From Actinoplanes sp. KI2 (lineage in GTDB: Bacteria > Actinomycetota > Actinomycetes > Mycobacteriales > Micromonosporaceae), in NCBI RefSeq assembly GCF_025630775.1, contig NZ_JAOSZE010000033.1, forward strand, positions 1-64,000: a DNA stretch of 64,000 nt, written 5' to 3'. The translations under genes and the position numbers were made by a program. This document shows positions 42,576 through 51,061 of this stretch, in pieces. Positions within the stretch are counted from its first letter, which is position 1. Each line of letters opens with the position of its first letter. Below the pieces are notes generated by a model. It had not been told where the DNA came from. It did not search any database and saw nothing but the letters and a program-made list of their open reading frames with translations.

Positions 42576-44363
42576 CTACGACTCGTCCATGCCTCGGAGG
42601 ATCAGCGGGAGGCGGGCCGGGCCGTCCGGGGTGACGACGATCGGCACTCCCCAGTCCTGCCGGGTGAGGTGGCAGGCCGGGAACTCCTCGTCGACGTCGC
42701 AGGTAGCGGCCTGCGCCACCACCTGAAGCACGCCGGTGGCCACCGCCGGGTTGATCACCAGCGCACGGGACAGCTCGGTCGTGCTGCCCGCGCCGTCCAG
42801 CAGCAGCTCGGGCGGCGAGGCCGACACCACGAGCCGGGTGGACGGCCCGAACTGCGTGTCGAGCTTCTGCCCCGGCGCCGGGCTGAAGATCACATCCAGG
42901 GTCAACGGTCCGGGCGCCACCGGCGACGGCGGCCGCTCGGTCCGGTGCCGCTCACCGGTCACCGTCTTGAACACCCCGGGCGCCAGTCGGGTCAGCCGAT
43001 GCGCCCCCGACTCGACCACGAAAACGGCGCCGGCCCGCGTCACCAGGATGTCGCTCGGCTCGGCCAACCCGGAATCCACCGTGGACACCACGTCGGTCGC
43101 CGGATCGTAGTGGCGAACCGCGCCGTTGTACGTGTCCGCGATCAGCACCGACCCGTCGGGCAGCGCGGCCACCCCCAGGGCGTGCTGGAGTAGCGCCTGT
43201 TTGGCCGGCCCGTCGATATGCCCGAAATCAAACAGCCCTTGCCCGACGACGGTGTGCATGACCCCGCCCTCGATGTAGCGCACCGCCGAGGTCTCGCTGT
43301 CCGCGATCCACAGCCGGTCGCCGCCCACCGACAGCCCGGACGGCTGGGCCATCCACACGTCCGGGATCGGGCCGTCGCGCAGGGCCTCGACGGTGGTGCC
43401 GGCGTAGACGCCGACGGTGGCCTCGGCCGGGTCGAACCACCACAGCTCGTGGATGCCGGCCATGGCGACGATGACCCGGTCGTCGAACCAGGCCAGATCC
43501 CACGGCGAGGACAGATCGGCGTCGAGAGCTGGCTGGGTGCCGTCGACCGCCGAGCGCCACGGCTTGCCCGTGCCGGCCACCAGGGTGATCTCTTCGCTGG
43601 TCAGCGACAGGCCGCGCAGCTGATGGTGAACCGTGTCGGCGACCAGAACGTCGTAACCGACCCGGGACGCGACCTCCGGCGGGAGCAGTAGGAGGCCCTG
43701 CGGCTCGCTGAACGGGGCGCCCCGCTCGCCGCTGCCGAAACGGCGTACCAGCGTTTCGCCGTCCGGGGTCAGCTCGACGATCGAGTGCCGTGCGGTGTCC
43801 GAGACCAGAAGGTTGCCGCTGGGCAGCTCGATCGCCTTGCCGGGGAAGCGCAGCAACGTGTCCGCGGGCGGCGGCGGCACGTACGGACCGTCGCCGCGAT
43901 GCAGGGTGCCGTCCGCGGCGTGCTTCGCGATCAGCTCGTCGACCAGCCGGGACAGGCCCTCGGCGTGCCCCTCGCCGGCCATCGAGGCGACCAGGTAACC
44001 GGTCGGGTCGATCACGGCGAGCGTGGGCCAGGCCTTGGCCGCGTACTGCTGCCAGAGGTGCATGTCGGCGTCGTCGATCACCGGGTGGTGCACGCCGTAC
44101 CGCTCGACCGCGGCGAGCAGCGCCTGGTGGTCCCGCTCGTGCTCGAACTTGGGCGAGTGCACGCCGATCAGCACGAGCGCGTCGCCGTATTTCTCCTCGA
44201 GCGGACGCAGTTCGTCCAGGACGTGCAGGCAGTTGATGCAGCCGTAGGTCCAGAAGTCCAGGATGACGATCTTGCCGCGCAGGTCGGCCAGCGTCAGATT
44301 CCTGCCACCGGTGTTCAGCCAGCCCCGGCCCCGCAGCTCGGGTGCCCGCACGCGCGCAGTCAT
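42576..44363 (-). CDS. NHLRC2-like thioredoxin/beta-propeller protein
   Basis: 595 residues: thioredoxin-like domain (about 8-155) with FWTYGCINCLHVLDEL, whose CINC replaces the usual CxxC as in NHLRC2, and a cis-Pro in KAWPTLAVIDPTG. A six-bladed NHL propeller follows (about 170-460, repeated GxLLVSDTxxH / LWIADSETSAVRYI / VLIADTYNGAVRHY units), then a C-terminal beta-sandwich with two cysteines. No signal peptide, so it is cytoplasmic. The role in bacteria is not known. Confidence 0.88.
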   Translation of the reverse strand: MTARVRAPELRGRGWLNTGGRNLTLADLRGKIVILDFWTYGCINCLHVLDELRPLEEKYGDALVLIGVHSPKFEHERDHQALLAAVERYGVHHPVIDDADMHLWQQYAAKAWPTLAVIDPTGYLVASMAGEGHAEGLSRLVDELIAKHAADGTLHRGDGPYVPPPPADTLLRFPGKAIELPSGNLLVSDTARHSIVELTPDGETLVRRFGSGERGAPFSEPQGLLLLPPEVASRVGYDVLVADTVHHQLRGLSLTSEEITLVAGTGKPWRSAVDGTQPALDADLSSPWDLAWFDDRVIVAMAGIHELWWFDPAEATVGVYAGTTVEALRDGPIPDVWMAQPSGLSVGGDRLWIADSETSAVRYIEGGVMHTVVGQGLFDFGHIDGPAKQALLQHALGVAALPDGSVLIADTYNGAVRHYDPATDVVSTVDSGLAEPSDILVTRAGAVFVVESGAHRLTRLAPGVFKTVTGERHRTERPPSPVAPGPLTLDVIFSPAPGQKLDTQFGPSTRLVVSASPPELLLDGAGSTTELSRALVINPAVATGVLQVVAQAATCDVDEEFPACHLTRQDWGVPIVVTPDGPARLPLILRGMDES

Positions 44364-44434
44364 CGCACCATCGTGCCAGTCGCGGCGGACCGGTACGGCA
44401 CGAAGGTGGTCAGGATGACATCGGCACCGGCATT

Positions 44435-44462
44435 GGCGCGCTGACGCCGGCGTCAGCGCGCC
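44435..44462. other. 28-bp perfect palindrome
   Basis: GGCGCGCTGACGCC is followed immediately by its exact reverse complement, then by further GGCGTCAG copies up to 44490. It lies between the 3' end of the septum-domain gene and the start of the NHLRC2-like gene, both minus strand. It may be a terminator or recombination-prone element; nothing else is seen in 44364-44494. Confidence 0.8.
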
Positions 44463-44494
44463 GGCGTCAGCGCTACAGCGTCAGTTCTTCGGCG

Positions 44495-47400
44495 TCAGCT
44501 CTTCGGCTTCAGACAGAGGATCTGGGTCTTGCCGTCGCCGGTCGGGTTCTGCACGTACGGCTGCTTCGGGTCGTCGCACTTCGACTGTTCATCGACGATC
44601 GACACCACCGTGTACGCCGACGCGTCGCCGCAGTCCGCCTTCACCGCGGCGTTGCCGTCCCGCTTGACGCAGTCGCCGGTGCTGACGCTGATCGCCTTCG
44701 ACTTGTCCCCGGCGACCAGGTAGACGATGCCGAACACGACGCCGAGCAGCAGCATCGCGCCGACCACGACCGCGATCAGGATCGGCAGCAGGCGTACCCG
44801 CGGCGCGTCGGGTTTGGCCGGGGCCGCACCCTCCGCATCCGGTTTGAACTGGTCGAAGCGGCCCTGCTCGGCAGGGCCCGGCCAGTTGGTCGTGTCGTCC
44901 GGGCTCGGCGGGGTCACGGTCGCCCGGCTCATCGCGCCGGAGAAGTCCACGGCGGCGCCGTTGAGGCCCTGTGCCGGGTAGGGCGCGGTGCCGTTCGGGT
45001 TCGGCGGGGAGTACGGGTTTTCCCGGCCCGCGATATCCGTGGTCAGCTCGCTGAACTGCTCCGGCGCGTAGCCGCTCGGACCGCTGGGCGCCGACGGGCT
45101 GATGAACTCGCCGAACGCCGGGCCCCCGGACGACGCCGGGTTTCTGGCCCCGCCGAACGACGGCATCGCGCGCGGCGGCTCGCCACCGAACGGCGGCTGC
45201 TCGCCACCGAAGGGGGGCTGCTCGCCACCGAACGGCGGCTGCTCGGCCGGGACACCCTGGCCCGGGAGAGCCGGGGCACCTGAGCCGGGGAAATCCGTGG
45301 GCGGGGCGACGCGGGCGCTCGCCGAAGCCCGCGCGGTGGCGCGAGCCGGCGACTGCGGCGCGACGCCCGGGGCGGGCTGGCCGCCGGGTCCGCTGTGGTC
45401 ACCCTGACTTTGCGGGTACGCCGGGGAGCCGAACCCGCCCGAGGCGGGACGGTCGTCGAACGGCGACTCGGTGCTGCCGGCCGGCGTACTGAGGGGCTCC
45501 TCGTCCTCGGGCTCGCCCGACGGAGCCGGGCGGCCGTAGACGCGGGCCTGCGGCGCGGCGGCCGGCGGCGGGATCTCGGCGGGGTCGACCGGGGGGACCC
45601 GGCTGGCCGACGGCACCGAGGCGCTCGCGGTCACCGGGCGAGCCGAGCCGACCGCGGAGGACTGCTCGGCGGGGTCGCGAGGAGCGGGCACCGAGCCGTT
45701 GCGGCTCTCCGCAACGACCGGGGAGCTGGCCGAGCCGAGCATGGCGCCGGGCACCCGCTGCGGGTAACCGCCGGACTCCCCGGTCTCGGGACGCCGGTAG
45801 AGCGAGTGCCCGTCCTGAGCGTCGGGCATCGCGCCGTAGGGCGGCTGCTCGGCGCCGGACGGTGACCCGAACGGCGCGTCGGGACGCTGCTCGCCGAATG
45901 GCGCGTCGGAACGCTCGCCGAACGGCGCCGGCGACGCGGGCCGCTCGCCGAAGGCCGCGGCCGCGGACCCCGGACGCTCGCCGAACGGCGCCGGCGGCTC
46001 CCCGAAGGGGGAAGCCGACCCGGAAACCGGCCGCTCACCGAAGGGGGCGGCGGATCCGGGCTCGGCACGCTCGCCAAAAGGTGCGGCAGACCCTGGACGC
46101 TCACCGAACGGCGCGCCAGACCCGGGCCGCTCACCGAAGGGCGCGGCAGACCTCGGCCGTTCACCGAAGGGCGCGCCAGATCCGGGACGCTCGCTGAAGG
46201 GCGCGCCAGATCCGGGACGCTCGCCGAACGGTGCGGCAGATCCGGGACGCTCGCCGAACGGTGCGGCAGATCCGGGACGCTCACTCACGGGTCGGGCGGC
46301 GAACGGCGCAGCCTCCCCGGAGTCGCCCTGGCCGGGCGCCGAAGCCTCACCGCCGAACGGCGCCGCCGCGGGCTGGGCACCGGCGGGCTGGGCAGATCCG
46401 TAGCCGCTGGGCTGGGCGGAACCGTAGCCGGCGGGCTGGGCGGAACCGTAGGCGGCGGGCGCACCGGGCTGCTCGAACGGCGAGCCGGCCGACGTGGGCC
46501 GAGCCGACCCGAACGCGGCACCCGGCGACTGCTCGCCAGGCCCGGGACGGCCGAACTGGTCGGGCAGTCCACCCCGGCCGGCCTCGGCGGCGGGCGACTG
46601 CTCAACCCCGGGTCGACGCCCGAACGGGTCGCCCGGCTGGTCGTCGGCGGAGCGACGCCCGAATGGGTCGCCCGGCTGGTCGTCGGCGGAGCGACGCCCG
46701 AACGGGTCGCCAGGCTGGTCGTCGGCGGGACGACGCCCGAAGGGGTCGCCCGACTGGTCGTCGGCAAAGGCGGGGCGACCGTACGGATGCGCCTGCTCCT
46801 CGGCCGCCGGGGGCCGGAACGGCGCGTGCTGGCTGCGGATCGGCAGGTCGATGACGGGCGCGGGCGGCTGAGCGGCCGGCGGCTCCGACTTGGGCTCGCC
46901 CATCGCCGGCGCCGGCGGCACGGTGGCCGCGCCGCGCAGCGGGAAGCCGCCGCTGTCACCCCGTCGGGTGGGGAAGCTCGCGCCACCCGACCGAAGGGGG
47001 AAGCCGCCGTTCTCCGCGGGACGCCCCTCGTCGGGGTTACCGCCGCGCAGGGGGAAGCCGCTGCTTTCGGCGGGACGTCCCTCGTCGGGGTTACCGCCGC
47101 GCAGGGGGAAGCCGCTGCTCTCGGCGGGACGTCCCTCGTCGGGGTTACCGCCGCGCAGGGGGAAGCCGCTGCTCTCGGCCGGGCGCCCCTCGTCGGGGTT
47201 GCCGCCGCGCAGCGGGAAGCCGCCGCTCTCGCCGGTGCGCGGGCGGGCCGCGGGCGGCGCGTCGGGCAGGTCGCCGAGGGTGGCGCCGGGCACCCGGACC
47301 CGCTGGTCACCGAAGGCGGAGAGGCCGGGCGCGCGCCCGGTGGCCGGGTCGAGGTCGGGACCGGGAGCGGGAGCGGGAGCGGGCGGCGGGGGCGGCGGCG

Positions 47401-48037
47401 GAATCGTGCCGCGACCCGGCGAGCCGGCCGCGAAGCCGTCGAACTCGCCGATCGTGCCCGGGTCGACCGGAGCCGGGGTGCGCTGTGGCAGCGGGAGCGG
47501 GTTGCCCCCGCCGTCGGCGGGCGCGGGGACCTGCTGCGGCGCCCACGCCGAGCGCGGCGGCTCGGGGGCGTTGCCGGAGGCAGGGACAAAAGGCGAATCG
47601 GAAGAACCGGCCGGAGCGGGCGGCGCGAACGGCGAGGAGGCCGCGTTCGGCGTGGCCGACCCGTACGAGGACGCCGCGGAGCCCGGCGAGACCGAGCCGT
47701 ACGGCGAGGCGGCCCGCTGCGGTTGCGAGCCGTTGTCCCCCTCGGGCTGCGGCACCCGGGCCGACCCGTACGAGGTGCCGGACGGGGCGGTGGGCCGGGC
47801 CGCGTCGGAGCCCGAGCCGAAGGTGCGGACCGCGGGCACCACGAACGGCGAGCCACCGTTCGGCGTGGCCGGCGGGGGTGGAGCGTACGAGCTGGGGAAA
47901 CCGTCGGTGGGCGGCGGTGCGGTGGCCCGGCCCGCGGCGCGGCGGGCGTCGGCGTCCGGCGGGAAGTCGTCCGACGGATGACCGCCCGACGTGGCCTCGG
48001 CCGGTTGCATACCGGCGTACTGCCCCTCGGACGTCAT
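44495..48037 (-). CDS. giant repeat-rich membrane protein with C-terminal septum-formation domain
   Basis: 1180 residues from ATG 48037 (GAGGAGGCG ribosome binding site). Residues 1-1080 are low-complexity, Pro/Gly/Ser/Ala-rich and made of internal repeat families: GFPLRGGNPDEGRPAES (about five), FGRRSADDQPGDP (about four), PFGERPGSAA (a dozen or more) and FGGEQPP. A transmembrane helix (VRLLPILIAVVVGAMLLLGVV) comes next, then a small extracellular septum-formation-type domain with paired cysteines (VSTGDCVKRDGNAAVKADCG ... KCDDPKQPYVQ ... ILCLKP). Related actinobacterial proteins have the same C-terminal domain with far shorter N-termini. The function of the cytoplasmic repeat region is unknown. 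Confidence 0.85.
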   Translation of the reverse strand: MTSEGQYAGMQPAEATSGGHPSDDFPPDADARRAAGRATAPPPTDGFPSSYAPPPPATPNGGSPFVVPAVRTFGSGSDAARPTAPSGTSYGSARVPQPEGDNGSQPQRAASPYGSVSPGSAASSYGSATPNAASSPFAPPAPAGSSDSPFVPASGNAPEPPRSAWAPQQVPAPADGGGNPLPLPQRTPAPVDPGTIGEFDGFAAGSPGRGTIPPPPPPPAPAPAPGPDLDPATGRAPGLSAFGDQRVRVPGATLGDLPDAPPAARPRTGESGGFPLRGGNPDEGRPAESSGFPLRGGNPDEGRPAESSGFPLRGGNPDEGRPAESSGFPLRGGNPDEGRPAENGGFPLRSGGASFPTRRGDSGGFPLRGAATVPPAPAMGEPKSEPPAAQPPAPVIDLPIRSQHAPFRPPAAEEQAHPYGRPAFADDQSGDPFGRRPADDQPGDPFGRRSADDQPGDPFGRRSADDQPGDPFGRRPGVEQSPAAEAGRGGLPDQFGRPGPGEQSPGAAFGSARPTSAGSPFEQPGAPAAYGSAQPAGYGSAQPSGYGSAQPAGAQPAAAPFGGEASAPGQGDSGEAAPFAARPVSERPGSAAPFGERPGSAAPFGERPGSGAPFSERPGSGAPFGERPRSAAPFGERPGSGAPFGERPGSAAPFGERAEPGSAAPFGERPVSGSASPFGEPPAPFGERPGSAAAAFGERPASPAPFGERSDAPFGEQRPDAPFGSPSGAEQPPYGAMPDAQDGHSLYRRPETGESGGYPQRVPGAMLGSASSPVVAESRNGSVPAPRDPAEQSSAVGSARPVTASASVPSASRVPPVDPAEIPPPAAAPQARVYGRPAPSGEPEDEEPLSTPAGSTESPFDDRPASGGFGSPAYPQSQGDHSGPGGQPAPGVAPQSPARATARASASARVAPPTDFPGSGAPALPGQGVPAEQPPFGGEQPPFGGEQPPFGGEPPRAMPSFGGARNPASSGGPAFGEFISPSAPSGPSGYAPEQFSELTTDIAGRENPYSPPNPNGTAPYPAQGLNGAAVDFSGAMSRATVTPPSPDDTTNWPGPAEQGRFDQFKPDAEGAAPAKPDAPRVRLLPILIAVVVGAMLLLGVVFGIVYLVAGDKSKAISVSTGDCVKRDGNAAVKADCGDASAYTVVSIVDEQSKCDDPKQPYVQNPTGDGKTQILCLKPKS

Positions 48038-48303
48038 GAGCGCCTCCTCGTCAATGCGGCCGTGCCAGCTTTGCACGGACGTGACTCACCGGCGAATCGG
48101 ACCGGCGCGCCGTGCCCAGCTCTGCGGCCAGGCCGTGCGGGACCCTCGGACGACGCGGGTGCGTCAGGCCCCAGCCCCGCGCCGACCGGCCGAGCCGGCG
48201 GGAACCGTGCCCAACCGTACCGGGCCGACGCGACAGGAGGAATCCCGGTGTACGCCCGGAAGGGGATCGTGAACGGATCTTTAAGGGTGTCTTCAAGGAC
48301 GGA

Positions 48304-48335
48304 ACGGCCCGTCCGGATGGATCCGGGCGGGCCGT
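48304..48335. terminator. hairpin terminator of the 45-residue gene
   Basis: ACGGCCCGTCCGGAT (48304-48318) pairs with ATCCGGGCGGGCCGT (48321-48335) with one G-U. It lies 15 nt past the stop of the minus-strand small gene. The remainder of 48038-48303 is the promoter side of the septum-domain gene, without a supported gene. Confidence 0.7.
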
Positions 48336-48349
48336 CGTAACGCGGTGGA

Positions 48350-48487
48350 TCAGAAGGTCTTGCGCTGCGCGAAGATGGCGATCTCGTTGCGCATGGACTC
48401 GGTGGGCGCGGTGCGCAACGCCCGGTCGATGGCCCGGTTCTCGCGGTTGATCATTCGACGCTGGCGGAGGCGGTCGGCGATGCTCAT
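48350..48487 (-). CDS. conserved 45-residue basic protein
   Basis: 45 residues, MSIADRLRQRRMINRENRAI..., strongly basic and predicted helical throughout, ending FAQRKTF. GGGAAGTGACACGCACC precedes the ATG (GGGAAG as weak ribosome binding site). Similar short helical proteins recur in actinobacterial genomes; function unknown. It has its own terminator and a large inverted repeat upstream, so it looks monocistronic. Confidence 0.72.
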   Translation of the reverse strand: MSIADRLRQRRMINRENRAIDRALRTAPTESMRNEIAIFAQRKTF

Positions 48488-48533
48488 GGTGCGTGTCACT
48501 TCCCCTTTGGCCCTCGTGAGGCCACGTCTTTGG

Positions 48534-48579
48534 TGCTCTGTTCGAGGCAAGTCAATGGTGACTCGTCCCGAACAGAGCA
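48534..48579. promoter_or_regulatory. 11-bp inverted repeat upstream of the 45-residue gene
   Basis: TGCTCTGTTCG (48534-48544) and CGAACAGAGCA (48569-48579) are exact reverse complements separated by 24 nt. They lie 47 nt upstream of the small gene start, either a leader hairpin or a two-half-site operator. Confidence 0.6.
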
Positions 48580-48653
48580 GCCAACGATTTATGGGGTGAT
48601 CGTGAGCACTAGCCTAATAATCTAAGGTCAGACAAACCGCTGCCCTAACTTTC

Positions 48654-50069
48654 CTACGTCCAGGACAGCAGAGTCGCCTCCGGGTCGGTGAGGAACTCGC
48701 CGATGTCCCGGAGGAACTTCGAGCCCAGCTCGCCATCGATGATCCGGTGGTCGAAGGAGAGCCCGAGGGTGGTTACCTGACGGACCTTGATCTTGCCGTT
48801 GTGCACCCACGGCGTGGGCTTGACCGAGCCGAACGCCAGGATCGCGGACTCGCCCGGCGGCAGGATCGGGGTGCCGGTGTCGACCCCGAAAACGCCGACG
48901 TTGGTGATCGAGAGGGTGCCGCCGGCCATGTCCGACGGCGGGGTCTTACCCGACCTCGCCACCTGGACAAGTGTGTTCAGCGCCTCGGCCAGCTCGCGCA
49001 GGGTGAGTCGCCCGGCGTCCTTGATGTTGGGAACGATCAGGCCCCGCTCGGTCGCCGCGGCGATGCCGAGGTTCACGTACTCCTTGACCACGATCTCGCC
49101 GGTCGCACCCGACCAGGTCGAGTTGACCATCGGGTGCCGCTTGACCGCCAGCAGCACGGCCTTGGCCACCAACAGCAGTGGCGAGACGCGGACGTCCTGG
49201 AACTCGCGGCGGCCCTTGATCTTCTCGAGGGCCTTCATGGCGCGCGTCACATCGACGGTGAGGAACTCGGTGACGTGCGGCGCGCTGAACGCCGACGCCA
49301 CCATGTTCTCCGCGGTCAGCTTTCGGACACCCTTGACCGGTATCCGCTGCTCGCGGGAGGCGTCGAAGACCGCGGCGGCCGGTGCCGGGGTCGCGGCGGG
49401 TGCCGCGGCCTGCGGTTGTGCCGCCGCCTTGTGTACGTCGTCCCGGGTCACCGACCCCATCGGCCCGCTTCCGGTAATCGCGGTCAGGTCGACGCCCAGG
49501 TCCCGGGCCAGCTTGCGCACCGGGGGCTTGGCCAGAACCGGCCCACCGCGGCCGAAGGCCTGCGCCGCCAGCGGAGTGGGCTCGGGCACCGGCTCGGGTT
49601 CCGGGGCCGCCGCGGGGGCGGCCACCGGGGGCTGTGCCGGCGGCGTACCCACTCGGGGTCGACGCTTGGCGGCGGTGGTCCGCGGGCCGTAACCCACCAG
49701 GACGGCGGTGCGGCCCCCCGGGGCCGGGCCGCCGATGAGGCCCGGCTCGACCGCGCCCTCGGCCGGCGCCACTTCGACGGCCGCCAGCGACTCCGCCGAC
49801 GGCTCGGGCAGCGCACCGCCCGACGGGTCGGTGTCGATCGCGACGATGGGCGCGCCCACCTCGACCGTCGTGCCCGCCTCATGGAAGATCCGGGTGACGA
49901 CGCCGGCCCACTTCGCCGGGATCTCCACCGCGGCCTTCGCCGTCTCCACCTCGACGATCGGCTGGTTCAGCTCGATCGTGTCGCCCACCTTGACCAGCCA
50001 GGAGAGGATCTCTCCCTCGGTCAGGCCCTCACCGAGGTCGGGCAGGGTGAACTCCTTGATCCGCGACAT
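48654..50069 (-). CDS. bkdC: 2-oxoacid dehydrogenase E2 (dihydrolipoamide acyltransferase), branched-chain type
   Basis: 471 residues: one lipoyl domain (2-78, lipoyl-Lys in VEVETAKAAVEIP), Pro/Ala linkers, peripheral-subunit-binding domain (about 172-206, LAKPPVRKLARDLGVDL...GSVTRDDV) and the acyltransferase core ending LSFDHRIIDGELGSKFLRDIG with catalytic His/Asp. It is encoded 5 nt after E1-beta. Substrate class is inferred from similarity to mycobacterial BkdABC; no E3 gene is present in the window. Confidence 0.92.
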   Translation of the reverse strand: MSRIKEFTLPDLGEGLTEGEILSWLVKVGDTIELNQPIVEVETAKAAVEIPAKWAGVVTRIFHEAGTTVEVGAPIVAIDTDPSGGALPEPSAESLAAVEVAPAEGAVEPGLIGGPAPGGRTAVLVGYGPRTTAAKRRPRVGTPPAQPPVAAPAAAPEPEPVPEPTPLAAQAFGRGGPVLAKPPVRKLARDLGVDLTAITGSGPMGSVTRDDVHKAAAQPQAAAPAATPAPAAAVFDASREQRIPVKGVRKLTAENMVASAFSAPHVTEFLTVDVTRAMKALEKIKGRREFQDVRVSPLLLVAKAVLLAVKRHPMVNSTWSGATGEIVVKEYVNLGIAAATERGLIVPNIKDAGRLTLRELAEALNTLVQVARSGKTPPSDMAGGTLSITNVGVFGVDTGTPILPPGESAILAFGSVKPTPWVHNGKIKVRQVTTLGLSFDHRIIDGELGSKFLRDIGEFLTDPEATLLSWT

Positions 50070-50074
50070 CGCCG

Positions 50075-51061
50075 TCACCAGCCGAACGAACGGTCGACGG
50101 CGTCCAACACCCGGTCGAGATCGGGGAGGTAGTCCTCCTCGACCCGGGCGGCCGGATAGGGAACGTCGTAACCGGTCACCCGCAGCACCGGCGCCTCCAG
50201 CGAGTAGAAGCACTCCTCGGTGATCCGGGCGGCCAGCTCGGCGCCCAGGCCCAGGTTGCCCGGCGCCTCGTGCACGACGACGGCCCGGCCGGTGCGCTTC
50301 ACCGACTCGTAGACCGTGCCCATGTCCAGCGGGGAGAGCGAGCGCAGGTCGATGACCTCGAGGTTCCGCCCGTCCTCGGCGGCCGCGGTGGCCGCGTCCA
50401 GGCAGGTGCGGACCATCGGGCCGTACGCGAGGACCGTCGCGTCCGTGCCCGGCCGGGCCACCCGCGCCGAGTGCAGCGGGAAGGCGCCGGCGAGCGGGGC
50501 GTCCAGGTCGACCTCGCCTTTCTCCCAGTAGCGCCGCTTGGGCTCGAAGAAGACGATCGGGTCGTCCGAGGCGATCGCCTGGCGGATCATCATGTACGCG
50601 TCCGCCGGGTTCGCGCAGCTCACGACCTTGAGACCGGGGATGTGCGCGAAAAGCGCCTCGGGGGACTCGGAGTGGTGCTCGACCGCGCCGATGCCACCGC
50701 CGAACGGGATACGGATCACCATCGGCAGTTTCACGTTGCCCAGCGAGCGGTAGTACATCTTCGCGACCTGGGCCACGATCTGGTTGAACGCCGGGAACAC
50801 GAAGCCGTCGAACTGGATCTCGCAGACGGGGCGGTAGCCGCGGATGGCCAGGCCGATCGCGGTGCCGACGATGCCCGACTCGGCGAGCGGGGTGTCGATC
50901 ACGCGGTCCTCGCCGAAGTCCTTCTGGAGGCCGTCGGTGATCCGGAACACACCGCCGAGCTTGCCGACGTCCTCGCCCATGATGACGACCTTCGGGTCGT
51001 CCTCGAGCGAGCGGCGCAGGCCGTTGTTGAGGGCCTTGCCCAGAGTGATTGTCTCGACCAT
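50075..51061 (-). CDS. bkdB: 2-oxoacid dehydrogenase E1 component, beta subunit
   Basis: 328 residues: ALNNGLRRSLEDDPKVVIMGEDVGKLGGVFRIT, PLAESGIVGTAIGLAIRGYRPVCEIQF, HHSESPEALFAHIPGLKVV and FFEPKRRYW, all transketolase-like E1-beta motifs. It forms the alpha2-beta2 ThDP enzyme with the preceding gene (one-base TGATG overlap) and decarboxylates branched-chain 2-oxoacids to give precursors for iso/anteiso fatty acids. Confidence 0.93.
   Translation of the reverse strand: MVETITLGKALNNGLRRSLEDDPKVVIMGEDVGKLGGVFRITDGLQKDFGEDRVIDTPLAESGIVGTAIGLAIRGYRPVCEIQFDGFVFPAFNQIVAQVAKMYYRSLGNVKLPMVIRIPFGGGIGAVEHHSESPEALFAHIPGLKVVSCANPADAYMMIRQAIASDDPIVFFEPKRRYWEKGEVDLDAPLAGAFPLHSARVARPGTDATVLAYGPMVRTCLDAATAAAEDGRNLEVIDLRSLSPLDMGTVYESVKRTGRAVVVHEAPGNLGLGAELAARITEECFYSLEAPVLRVTGYDVPYPAARVEEDYLPDLDRVLDAVDRSFGW

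Noticed and set aside
46787..48340. plus-strand frames opposite the septum-domain gene, including a GTG with AGGAGGA upstream near 48249 that would encode about 30 residues
   Set aside because: The long frames mirror the repeat gene. The short one overlaps the terminator hairpin at 48304-48335 and has no recognisable product, although its ribosome binding site is good.
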